From CAYSCW01 sp964429795 (GTDB lineage Bacteria; Acidobacteriota; Aminicenantia; Aminicenantales; Aminicenantaceae): a stretch of DNA of 64,000 bases. Under the pieces are notes generated by a model that saw only the letters and a program-made list of their open reading frames with translations, ran no database searches and was not told where the DNA came from. The position numbers and the translations under genes are program-made. This document shows positions 24,395-32,395 of this stretch, in pieces; position 1 is the stretch's first letter; each line of letters opens with the position of its first letter. The stretch is taken from positions 1 through 64,000 of the forward strand of contig CAYSCW010000009.1 in NCBI GenBank assembly GCA_964429795.1, given 5' to 3'.

Positions 24395-26425
24395 CTACTT
24401 TATATGCTCCAGGGCCTCATCAACGGCCCGCAGAAGAGGTGCTGCCGAGATCTTGGTGCCAACAGCATTTTCCATCCACAGCTGGGGGATAATGTTTCCA
24501 ACCACACACATCCGTTCCATCTCCTCTCCCAGGCTTTTTCCCTCAAGATACTGGCCAATCTGGAAGGCGATGATGTGTCCAAGAGGATAATCAGGAAGAT
24601 AGAGTGCGCCATCTATCATATGGGAGTAAATAGCCAGAATGGGTTGATCTTTGACCCCGAAAACGTCTGCATAATACTCGTTCCATATCTCTCTGGCGAT
24701 GGAAATAACCGCTCTTTTCAGGTCCTCGGGTTTCGCATCAGGATGTTCATAAAGCCAATGCCAAGCTTTCATGTCCACCAGAGAGACGCCCATGATCTCG
24801 TAAGCGCTCCAGAGGTAATCGAGTGCTTTGAGGTGCTCTCTGTTGACGTCGCGGCTCTCCACCCCCAGCACATCCAGGTCTCTCTCCTGGAAGACAAAGG
24901 CAAAGGCTTCGGTGAAGGCTGTGTTAGGAACTCCATGAAGCATATAATGGTCGACCTTCTGCAGGGTAAGAGTCTGCTCCACACAGTGCCCCAGCTCATG
25001 CATGGCGATATTAAATCCCTTGTAGTTCATCCCTTTTTTAGGGACTCTGGTTCTCAGGTGGGACATATCCTCCTTCATCTCCGCCCCCCAGGCATGCCCC
25101 GCCCCTCTTGCCGGGTCCACCTCTATCTTGGGGGAGATAAAATCAGCCTGTTTCTCTGAAAAGCCGATCTTCAACAGAATACTCCTGAGCTCACTCTCAA
25201 AGGCCTCGATGGTGGGATATCGTTCAGCGACCATCCTATCTAGTTCCTCCTCTGCAATCCCGCCTCCTGATTTAAACCCTGGATACCAGATGTCAAAGGG
25301 TTCAAGCTTTCTTCCTAGCCTCTGGCTTATGAGCTTGCCCACCTTTCGGACTTGAGGGGAGGAGAGGAAGTTCCGGAAGAGAGCATCCACTTCTTCCTCA
25401 GGTATCTCTCTGACAGCCTCGAATTTACGCTTGATATGGGTGGGCAGGGCAGGGTAATAGGGGTCGAGCATCTTCATCCCCTTGAAAGCACTCAGGAAAT
25501 GTTGGTAGCGGGTATCAGGCTCAGGCTCAGCGGTTATTTCTTCATCACCCTTGTAGACTTTATTGGTGAAAGGATTCCACAAGTACTCCGGGCTGTTGAT
25601 CACCGCTTGAGGGATGTCCTGATTTATGATAAGCAGCATGACCGCATAGATCATCTTCTGTTTAAAAAAGCCCTGGGGATCGTTGTATCTGGCCTTCAAC
25701 TCATCCCTGAGTCCCCAGTGGGTGATCAGCTTGAGGTCCTCAGGAAAGTAGGTTTTTTTATCCTTGTCCACCAGTTTTCCCATGTAGACGTTGTATTCCG
25801 AGATATATGTGTCTGCTTCGGTCATGACTTGAGATATCTTCTGGTAGACTTCGGCCGGGACACGAGAAACGAACACATCTCCCATCCGGGCATAGGCCCA
25901 GTCTTTCCGGCTCCATTCCGCTCCCAGCTCAGTCTTTTCAGAAAGGGAATAATGAGGGAAATTCAACAGGATGAAAAAAGCAATTTTGTTCCGGAAAAGG
26001 TCCTCAGAAAGGTGGGAGGACGGGTCGAACTGGCCGAACATCATATCCAGGGGAAGGATTTTTCCCCAGTCAAGATGAAGAGCCCGTTTCAAGTCCAGGA
26101 GCATCTTGGTGAAATGTCCGTTTAAGACTTCATAGTTTGTTTCCAGCCTCTGGAAATTCAAATCCAGAAGCTCCGGCTCGGCGACAAAATTCAGCTGGCA
26201 GAAGTTTTTGAAATCTTCCAAGGTGCCGTCTTCCTTCTTCCACAGAGAAGCGGCCTGCTCAACACCTTTTTCAATCCGGAATTTCTGTGACTCCCCATAT
26301 TTTTGAAGAAGAGATCCTCTGACCTCCTCCTTTGTCTTTGCGTCCACAGCTTGCTCTCCCGCTCTAAGGTCAGCCATAGAGAAAACCAAGGCCATAGAAA
26401 GGATAAAAAGTATGGGTTTTTTCAT
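24395..26425 (-). CDS. Exported HExxH zinc metallopeptidase, M3-like
   Basis: A 676-residue exported zinc peptidase. Signal peptide residues 1-22 (MALVFSMADLRAG). The zinc site is MHELGHCVEQ (His476, Glu477, His480), with the likely third ligand Glu506 in NTAFTEAFAFVFQE, the spacing and helical setting of the gluzincin M3 (thimet/oligopeptidase F) type. A conserved-looking GAGHAWGAEMKEDMSHLRTR precedes it. The flanking regions are helical, as in clamshell oligopeptidases. It is the first gene of a two-gene unit with a barrel protein and has a good sigma-70 promoter at 26548-26576. It probably degrades small peptides in the periplasm. Family assignment beyond M3-like is uncertain. Confidence 0.82.
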   Translation of the reverse strand: MKKPILFILSMALVFSMADLRAGEQAVDAKTKEEVRGSLLQKYGESQKFRIEKGVEQAASLWKKEDGTLEDFKNFCQLNFVAEPELLDLNFQRLETNYEVLNGHFTKMLLDLKRALHLDWGKILPLDMMFGQFDPSSHLSEDLFRNKIAFFILLNFPHYSLSEKTELGAEWSRKDWAYARMGDVFVSRVPAEVYQKISQVMTEADTYISEYNVYMGKLVDKDKKTYFPEDLKLITHWGLRDELKARYNDPQGFFKQKMIYAVMLLIINQDIPQAVINSPEYLWNPFTNKVYKGDEEITAEPEPDTRYQHFLSAFKGMKMLDPYYPALPTHIKRKFEAVREIPEEEVDALFRNFLSSPQVRKVGKLISQRLGRKLEPFDIWYPGFKSGGGIAEEELDRMVAERYPTIEAFESELRSILLKIGFSEKQADFISPKIEVDPARGAGHAWGAEMKEDMSHLRTRVPKKGMNYKGFNIAMHELGHCVEQTLTLQKVDHYMLHGVPNTAFTEAFAFVFQERDLDVLGVESRDVNREHLKALDYLWSAYEIMGVSLVDMKAWHWLYEHPDAKPEDLKRAVISIAREIWNEYYADVFGVKDQPILAIYSHMIDGALYLPDYPLGHIIAFQIGQYLEGKSLGEEMERMCVVGNIIPQLWMENAVGTKISAAPLLRAVDEALEHIK

Positions 26426-26547
26426 CTTGACCTCCTGAATGCTTGTTCATGGCTAAGCCTATTTAGGAAAAAAAAGAATCTCTTTCTTACTCAAAGTGGC
26501 GGATTGTTCCCTTTTCACAGAGCCGCTCGTACCTGGAAGGAATCCCA

Positions 26548-26576
26548 TTTATAGCAGAGGCCGAGCCTGAAGTCAA
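26548..26576 (-). promoter_or_regulatory. Sigma-70 promoter of the metallopeptidase/barrel operon
   Basis: Minus strand: TTGACT (26576-26571), 17 bp, TATAAA (26553-26548). This gives a leader of about 115 nt before the ATG at 26425. A GC-rich imperfect hairpin overlaps the spacer on the opposite strand. Confidence 0.6.
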
Positions 26577-26730
26577 CGGCTGGGCTTTTTTCCGCTCACT
26601 ACGTCCCGCAAATTTTATGCCAAAAGCAGCAGGAAGCCATCAGGTGCCGAAAGGGGACTGTAAGAGAAAAATGGACAGCAACCGCCGCCTCACTTCGGTT
26701 TTGGAAATGCTTGCGTCGGCAGAAATTCAA

Positions 26731-26758
26731 TTGACAGGAATTTCCCCAGTGATATAAG
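26731..26758 (+). promoter_or_regulatory. Sigma-70 promoter of the adenylate cyclase gene
   Basis: TTGACA (26731-26736), 16 bp, TATAAG (26753-26758). The -10 ends only 16 nt before the ATG at 26775, so the transcript leader would be about 10 nt and there is no Shine-Dalgarno sequence. Confidence 0.6.
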
Positions 26759-26774
26759 CTATAAAAAAAGACAA

Positions 26775-28844
26775 ATGGGGAGAGAAAAGAGGCGGCTGGC
26801 AGCGGTCATGTTCACCGACATTGTCGGTTACAGCACGCTCAGCCAGAAAAACGAGAAACTTGCCCTCGAGTTATTAGAAGACCATCGTTTGCTCCTCCGT
26901 CCCCAATTCCAGAAGTACAACGGAAAAGAGATCAAGACGATCGGCGACGCCTTCCTTGTGGAGTTCCAAAGCGCCGTCGAGGCCGTTGAGTGCGCGATAG
27001 TGATCCAGAAAGAACTCCAGGCAAGCAGTGCCCTTCTTCCGCCAGAGAAGAGGATCCAGGTCCGGATCGGAATCCATGTAGGTGATATCGTCCACCGGGA
27101 AGGTGATATCTACGGGGATGGCGTCAACATTGCCTCGCGGATCCAGCCCCTGGCCGAGCCTGGAGGGATTTGCCTTTCTGAGCAAGTCGTGGACCAGGTC
27201 CGCAACAAGATAAAAGCACCGATTGTCAGCCTGGGGATCCACAGGTTGAAAAACATCGAGGATCCCCAGAAAATATTCTATGTCGTTCTTCCCTGGCAGG
27301 AAAAGAAGCCCCTGAAACCTGTTTCACCGATCTCGTTGCCCAAGGAGAGGAGAAAAAGATGGCTGGTTCCCTCGCTGATCGGAGCGGGGGTTCTCATCGT
27401 TGCTTCTATTCTCCTGCTTCTTTTAATTAAGAATAAGATCCTCATTCCACCCGGACCACAGGCAATCCGATCATTAGCGGTGCTGCCGCTCCAGAATCTC
27501 TCCACAGACCCGACCCAGGAATATTTTTCGGATGGCATGACCGAAGCGCTCATCACCGAGCTCTCCAAGATCAAGGCTCTGCGCGTTATCTCGCGGACCT
27601 CCGTGATGCGCTACAAGAAGACCGAGAAGACTCTCCCCGAGATCGCCAAGGAGCTTAACGTTGAGGCTGCTGTCGAAGGTTCCGCCCTGCTTGCAGGAGA
27701 TCGGGTGCGGATCACCGCTCAACTGATCAAGGCTGATCCGGAACAGCATCTCTGGGCAGAAGAATACGAGCGGGATTTCCGCGACATCCTGAGCCTGCAG
27801 AGCGAGGTCGCGCGGACGATTGCCAGGGAAATCCGGATCACGCTTACACCGGAGGAAAAGGAGAGACTGGCAAGCGTCCACCCTATTAATCCCGACGCCC
27901 ATAAGGCATATCTCAAAGGCCGTTTTCTCATCAACAAGTTCACAGAGGATGGCGTCAGGAATGGGATGAAATCCTTCAGGCAGGCACTCGTGATCGACCC
28001 TGGATTTGCCCTTGCCCATGCCGGCCTGGCAGAGGCCTACGACATCCTGACCTCAGCGGGCTGGATCTCTCCGCAGAAAGGGTGGCCGCGAGTCCAGGAA
28101 GAGGCCGAGAAGGCTCTCTCCCTGGACGAGACACTCGGGGAACCACGAGTCCTTCTGGCAGATTATAAATTCCTCGTCGCCTGGGATTTCAAAGCCACAG
28201 AACGGGAGTTTCAACGGGCCATCGAACTCAATCCCGGGAATTCTACGGCCCACCAATACTATGCCATCTTCCTTTCGGCAATGGGGCGGCATGATGAAGC
28301 GATCGAGGTCAACCGACATGCCCTCGAGCTCGACCCTCTTTCGTTGAGCATTAATCAGAGTATGGGCGCGATTTACCGGTTTGCCCGCCAGTATGACCTT
28401 TCTCTCGAACAACTCAAGGCGACCGTCGCGCTTGACCCCAATTTTGCCTGGACTCATTGGTCCCTGGGAGAAGCCTATGTCCGTAAGGGAATGTACGAAC
28501 AGGCTGTAAGCGAGCTCCAGAAGGCCCTCGATCTGTCTGGAGAGAATATGGCCCTTATCCAGGCGGATTTGGCCTGTTCCTTTGCCCTCTGGGGCAAAAA
28601 GAAAGAGGCGCAGTCGATTCTCGAGGATCTTCTGAGTCAGTCCCAAGAGAAGTATGTCTCGCCTTTCAGCATGGCAACAATTTATGCCGCCCTGGGAGAA
28701 AAGGATAGGGCTTTTTCCTGGCTCGAGAAAGCCTTTGCGGAGCGGGCTAATAATTTCGTCTTTCTCAGGGTTGATCCCCGGCTGGATAGCCTTCGTCATG
28801 ATCCCCGCTTTGACGATTTCCTCACTCGGGTGGGACTGAAATAA
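26775..28844 (+). CDS. Class III adenylate/guanylate cyclase with TolB-like domain and TPR repeats
   Basis: A 689-residue membrane signalling protein. Residues 5-170 form a class III nucleotidyl cyclase domain: RRLAAVMFTDIVGYS with the first metal-binding Asp, KTIGDAFLVEF with the second, and VRIGIHVGDIVHREGDIYGDGVNIASRI. One transmembrane helix follows near 200-220 (SLIGAGVLIVASILLLLLI). Next is a TolB/FlgO-like module (SLAVLPLQNLSTDPTQEYFSDGM), then several TPR repeats to the C-terminus (for example NPGNSTAHQYYAIFLSAMGR and DPNFAWTHWSLGEAYVRKGM). It probably makes cAMP in response to a periplasmic input. GC-richer and codon-biased relative to the AT-rich neighbours. It lacks a ribosome-binding site. 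Confidence 0.88.
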   Translation: MGREKRRLAAVMFTDIVGYSTLSQKNEKLALELLEDHRLLLRPQFQKYNGKEIKTIGDAFLVEFQSAVEAVECAIVIQKELQASSALLPPEKRIQVRIGIHVGDIVHREGDIYGDGVNIASRIQPLAEPGGICLSEQVVDQVRNKIKAPIVSLGIHRLKNIEDPQKIFYVVLPWQEKKPLKPVSPISLPKERRKRWLVPSLIGAGVLIVASILLLLLIKNKILIPPGPQAIRSLAVLPLQNLSTDPTQEYFSDGMTEALITELSKIKALRVISRTSVMRYKKTEKTLPEIAKELNVEAAVEGSALLAGDRVRITAQLIKADPEQHLWAEEYERDFRDILSLQSEVARTIAREIRITLTPEEKERLASVHPINPDAHKAYLKGRFLINKFTEDGVRNGMKSFRQALVIDPGFALAHAGLAEAYDILTSAGWISPQKGWPRVQEEAEKALSLDETLGEPRVLLADYKFLVAWDFKATEREFQRAIELNPGNSTAHQYYAIFLSAMGRHDEAIEVNRHALELDPLSLSINQSMGAIYRFARQYDLSLEQLKATVALDPNFAWTHWSLGEAYVRKGMYEQAVSELQKALDLSGENMALIQADLACSFALWGKKKEAQSILEDLLSQSQEKYVSPFSMATIYAALGEKDRAFSWLEKAFAERANNFVFLRVDPRLDSLRHDPRFDDFLTRVGLK

Positions 28845-28909
28845 GAGAAATAAAACTCATTAAACAAGATGGCGAGTGTCTCCTACTGCTCATGATTATG
28901 GAGGAGGCC

Positions 28910-30046
28910 ATGAAAGCATTCCTTGCAATTTTCCTGCTGCTTTTGGCAACTGTCCTCCCTTTCTTCGGCGAGGAGGCCATTGTTATCGGCAGCAAAGAGG
29001 GAGAGGGATACCTGAATTTCCCCAGACAGGTGGCAGAAGGCCCTGATGGGAATATCTATGTCTACGACATGGCAGATGCTTTCATAAAAGTATATTCCCC
29101 CGAAGGAAATTTTTTGAGAAAAATAGGAGGAAAAGGGCAGGGTCCTGGCGAAGTACAGAGAGAGGATGGTCTCACTTTTTGTTTTACTCCTGGTGGGAAA
29201 TTGTTCTTTGCCGAATATTTCGGCGGCCATCCCTGGATCACCCTTATGGACCTCACTGGACAACTCTATAAAGTTATTAAATTAGAGATGAAGGAATTTT
29301 TTGGGGTCGCTGATGCAGTCTCCTTGGAGGATGGAGGCTTTCTGGTGGAATTTGCGTTCGTGGGAAGGCCTGAGAAGAAAAAAGACTATTTTCTGCATCG
29401 TTCTCCTCGAGAACTTGTGCACCTTGACTCTCAAGGCCGGATCCTATCCAAGATTAAAAGAACCGAATACCTCACCCGGATTTCGTTCTTAGACCAAGGA
29501 GCTGACCTGGAAATCCCATGTGTTCCACTGTTTGCCTGGACTTCCTTCAAAGAGAGCATGGTTCTATTCTCCGACGGCTTGAGCCCTAAATTATATGTCT
29601 ATGACTATGAAGGCAAGCTGATAACAGAAATAAAAACGCCTCTTCCTGAACCTAATAAGATTACCCAAAGAGAGCTAGATGACTGGAGAGAGAGAAGAAA
29701 AGAAAGCATCACGGATAAAATCTGGTATAACCAGTTTGGAAGGGTGATAGAAAAATACAAGAAATCTATCTATGAGAAGATCCCCAATCTCAGCGGACTT
29801 TCTCTCACCCCGGAAAGGAACATCTTGATATCAGGACGCTTGGGCGATGAGGATGAGGAGAGAGATTACTGGCTTATTGATGAGGAGGGAAAAATACTGG
29901 CTCATACCAGAACGGATGCCTATGGCATAAGAATTTCGCCGCATTTTATCTTCTTTGCATCTAGGGATGAAGAAGAAAACATCTGTATCCACCGCTTAAA
30001 AAGAAAAGGAAACGAGGAAGAAGACCTGCTGAGAATCGGACTGTAG
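28910..30046 (+). CDS. Exported 6-bladed beta-propeller protein
   Basis: A 378-residue exported protein. Signal peptide MKAFLAIFLLLLATVLPFFG. The repeat pattern is of a 6-bladed NHL/TolB-type propeller: NFPRQVAEGPDGNIYVYDM, AFIKVYSPEGNFLRKIGGKG with QGPGEVQ, SPKLYVYDYEGKLITEI and LSLTPERNILISGRLG. These 6-bladed propeller proteins are often secreted and bind ligands or proteins. No enzyme residues can be inferred. The start at 28910 is chosen because GGAGGAGG lies directly upstream and the signal peptide begins there, not at the ATG at 28892. It follows the cyclase gene by 65 nt on the same strand, possibly co-transcribed. Confidence 0.8.
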   Translation: MKAFLAIFLLLLATVLPFFGEEAIVIGSKEGEGYLNFPRQVAEGPDGNIYVYDMADAFIKVYSPEGNFLRKIGGKGQGPGEVQREDGLTFCFTPGGKLFFAEYFGGHPWITLMDLTGQLYKVIKLEMKEFFGVADAVSLEDGGFLVEFAFVGRPEKKKDYFLHRSPRELVHLDSQGRILSKIKRTEYLTRISFLDQGADLEIPCVPLFAWTSFKESMVLFSDGLSPKLYVYDYEGKLITEIKTPLPEPNKITQRELDDWRERRKESITDKIWYNQFGRVIEKYKKSIYEKIPNLSGLSLTPERNILISGRLGDEDEERDYWLIDEEGKILAHTRTDAYGIRISPHFIFFASRDEEENICIHRLKRKGNEEEDLLRIGL

Positions 30047-30117
30047 AAAAAGAAGAGGAATCAAAGCGGCTTCCAGATGTGCTTCAAAACTTAAACGCAG
30101 CAAGAAAGAGCAACCGT

Positions 30118-31791
30118 CTAGCCCTGCCTTTCAAAGCGGAGATTTTTCACCCGCCCAGCATCCAGCATAAAGGAGGTTATCCTTTTCTCTTCATCCCGGA
30201 TAAAGCGAATCCTAAAGCTGCGGACAGAAAACCAATCCTTGAGAGTGGGTTGAAGTGAAGGCTTGGGAGCATTCCTGTGGACAAAAAAGAGCTTCCCTTT
30301 CTTGAGGGCCAGGCGGAATGTCACCTGGAGTTCCTCACTGTAGTAGTCTCCGACATATTCTTTAAGCTGCTCTGCTGTGGGGTTAACTCTCTGGAAAGAT
30401 TCATAGATATCAGGTTCCTCCCCTTCAGGGAAGATATGCATCAGCGTGGGTTTTCCTTTCTCCTGCTTTTCAAATTTAATAGCGGCCTGGAAGGGGGCCT
30501 TTAACACCTGAAATTCTGTTTCGCTTCGAGCGCCCAGTGGGAACTGCTGGCCAAAAGCATAGAGAATCAACTGATTCTTTTTAAGTAAAATTCCTCTTAA
30601 GGTTCCGGTCTTGAGGTCGATGTAATCGCCGACTTTTTCCTTAAGCTTACTCTCTGGAAGCTTCATGAATTCTTTCTGAAGCTTGGCTTCAGGCTTTTCT
30701 TCCTCTTTAAAATGATTGGGAAGATAGATATCAGCCACCTGACGGGAAAGCTTCATCGGGTTAAAAGAGCTGAGGTTGGAAAGACAGACCACTGAGAATC
30801 TCTGCTCGGGGAAACGGAGAAAGGCGGCCTTGTAGCCTTCCAGCGCTCCTCCATGGCTGACGGTCCTTAAACCTTTATAGCTTCCTATGGTGAGGGCGAA
30901 GGCGTAGTCGAGCTTTTCGCCGCTGTTTAAAGCCCCCCCTGTGTGCATCATGTCAATCACTTCTTTGCCACCCACTTTGTGATGGAAGAAGTTCTGGTCC
31001 CAGAGAGAAAGGTCTTCCACAGAGGTAAACAAACCCCCTGAGCCAACACAGTCGAAGGTGGATATAAAATTTTTGAACCTCCCGCCTCCACCAGGGAAGT
31101 AACCGGAGGCTCTGTTCTTGATCAACCCTTGATAATCATCATGAAAATGAGAGTTCTTCATCCCAAGAGGCTTGAAGATGCTTTCCTCTGCAAACTCTCG
31201 AAGAGTCCTGCCGCTAGCCTTCTCCACTATCACGCCCAACAGGAAATAACCGGAATTGCTGTAAAGGTACTCTTCTCCTGGCGCAAAATTCAGCTCCTTC
31301 TGGCGGGCGATGAGGTCGAGTACATCCTGTTCATGAAAATAACCAAAAGGAATGCCGGCGATGTCCTCCAGAGTAAGATAATCACGCAGCCCGCTGGTGT
31401 GGTGGATGAGATGCCGGATAGTGATCGGTGTCCCATAATCTGGAATCTCCGGGAGATACTTCCGGATATCATCATCCAAGGAGAGTTTGCCCTGTTTGGC
31501 TAGCAAGGCTACAGCGAAGGCTACGAATTGTTTGGAAACCGACCCGATATAAAAGATGCTTTGGGGAGTGATGGGAATATCATGCTCCAGGTTGGCCATG
31601 CCATAGCCCCGTTTATATATGATTTCGCCGTCTTGGACGATGGCCAAGGCGCACCCTGGTGAATATGGCTTATCCCACGCCGAAAAAAGCTTGTCGACTC
31701 TCTCCGTTCTTTGGTCTGCGTAATGTGAAGAGAGAAAAACAGAGAAAAAAAGGATGACAAAGACTATAAGACATCTCCATGATCTGTTCAT
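30118..31791 (-). CDS. Exported serine beta-lactamase-like hydrolase (class C / PBP4* type)
   Basis: A 557-residue exported serine hydrolase (peptidase S12/esterase-like). Signal peptide residues 1-24. Catalytic signatures: SxxK as SVSK (Ser84, Lys87), YxN as YLYSNSGYFLLG and the third motif as TVSHGGALEGYK. The penicillin-binding-like domain covers about 30-350. The C-terminal 200 residues form a lipocalin-like or DUF3471-type domain (DYIDLKTGTLRGILLKKNQL; YVGDYYSEELQVTFRL). The ATG at 31791 is preferred. The upstream TTG at 31803 abuts AAGGAGG. A perfect 14-bp palindrome GGTTGAATTCAACC lies between Shine-Dalgarno and ATG. Probably acts on peptides or D-amino-acid esters. True beta-lactamase activity is not implied. 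Confidence 0.88.
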   Translation of the reverse strand: MNRSWRCLIVFVILFFSVFLSSHYADQRTERVDKLFSAWDKPYSPGCALAIVQDGEIIYKRGYGMANLEHDIPITPQSIFYIGSVSKQFVAFAVALLAKQGKLSLDDDIRKYLPEIPDYGTPITIRHLIHHTSGLRDYLTLEDIAGIPFGYFHEQDVLDLIARQKELNFAPGEEYLYSNSGYFLLGVIVEKASGRTLREFAEESIFKPLGMKNSHFHDDYQGLIKNRASGYFPGGGGRFKNFISTFDCVGSGGLFTSVEDLSLWDQNFFHHKVGGKEVIDMMHTGGALNSGEKLDYAFALTIGSYKGLRTVSHGGALEGYKAAFLRFPEQRFSVVCLSNLSSFNPMKLSRQVADIYLPNHFKEEEKPEAKLQKEFMKLPESKLKEKVGDYIDLKTGTLRGILLKKNQLILYAFGQQFPLGARSETEFQVLKAPFQAAIKFEKQEKGKPTLMHIFPEGEEPDIYESFQRVNPTAEQLKEYVGDYYSEELQVTFRLALKKGKLFFVHRNAPKPSLQPTLKDWFSVRSFRIRFIRDEEKRITSFMLDAGRVKNLRFERQG

Positions 31792-31805
31792 GGTTGAATT
31801 CAACC
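31792..31805. promoter_or_regulatory. Perfect 14-bp palindrome between ribosome-binding site and start codon
   Basis: GGTTGAATTCAACC is fully self-complementary. It occupies the gap between AAGGAGG and the ATG of the serine hydrolase on the minus strand, so could act as an operator or a translation-modulating hairpin. Confidence 0.4.
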
Positions 31806-32021
31806 TCCTTAAGAAAAATGGGTATAACGATTATATATTTCTCAACGCCGTATTTCTACTTTCTAGGCGGGCGCAGCAAACATTTCCGTGTACAATTCCA
31901 AAAAAAGATCCAGGCTGTAAGCCATTAAAATGCCAATTTTGCCTAATAAGTATTGTGTCCCCAGATTTAGCTGTGGTATAAGCTAGGAAACAATCGGGTG
32001 ATAAAACCAAGGAGGTAAATC

Positions 32022-32347
32022 ATGAAAGTCAGGGGAGGAGCTCTTGTGGCCAAGACTCTTAAAAAATATGGGGTTCAGGATGATCTGGATGCTGATGGAG
32101 GTGCTTTTAGGAAAAAAGACCTATCTGGATAAGATCCCCCATATCATGAGGAGGCTCAATTCCTGGCATCTGGATGGTTTCCTCTCCTCAGTGATGCTCA
32201 AGCAGATCGAATCAAAACTTCACAAGAAGATGGGCTGAAAAAGACATGCTCTCCTGGTCCCTCACCCTAGAGCCTCAAGAAAAAAGGGAAATTCTCATCG
32301 ATTTTACTGTGGAATATCCCAAGGACGCTCACATCATCGGGATATAA
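32022..32347 (+). pseudogene. Decayed gene: ribosome-binding site with a short N-terminus, broken frame and a DUF4139-like C-terminus
   Basis: AAGGAGGT precedes an ATG at 32022 that encodes MKVRGGALVAKTLKKYGVQ, a start seen in thiamine-diphosphate enzymes, then FRKKDLSG and a TAA at 32130. The same frame reopens as PPYHEEAQFLASGWFPLLSD with ADRIKTSQEDGLKK, then loses one base in an A-run near 32238-32242. The shifted frame reads MLSWSLTLEPQEKREILIDF and TVEYPKDAHIIGI to a TAA at 32345. The end strongly resembles the DUF4139 C-terminus (TW-x-L-x-L-xPGEKxEI...VEYPKD). I interpret a deleted and frameshifted remnant. Homology of the N-terminus is less certain. The rest of the 31806-32395 gap, before 32022, shows nothing further. 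Confidence 0.5.
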
Positions 32348-32395
32348 AAGGAATCCTGAAATCAATCGGCCCGTTCGGGAAACAGGTTCATAAGC

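Noticed and set aside
24404..25159. 251-codon plus-strand frame opposite the M3-like peptidase
   Set aside because: Shadow of a high-GC coding region. The minus strand carries the HELGH motif and signal peptide.
25352..26125. 257-codon plus-strand frame opposite the same peptidase
   Set aside because: Antisense shadow with no start context or recognisable domain.
26560..26591. Hairpin GCCGAGCC/GGCTGGGC followed by six Ts on the plus strand
   Set aside because: No plus-strand gene ends there, and it overlaps a convincing minus-strand sigma-70 promoter, so the terminator reading is probably coincidental.
28053..28799. 248-codon minus-strand frame opposite the cyclase-TPR gene
   Set aside because: The plus strand encodes clear TPR repeats. 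No family for the antisense frame.
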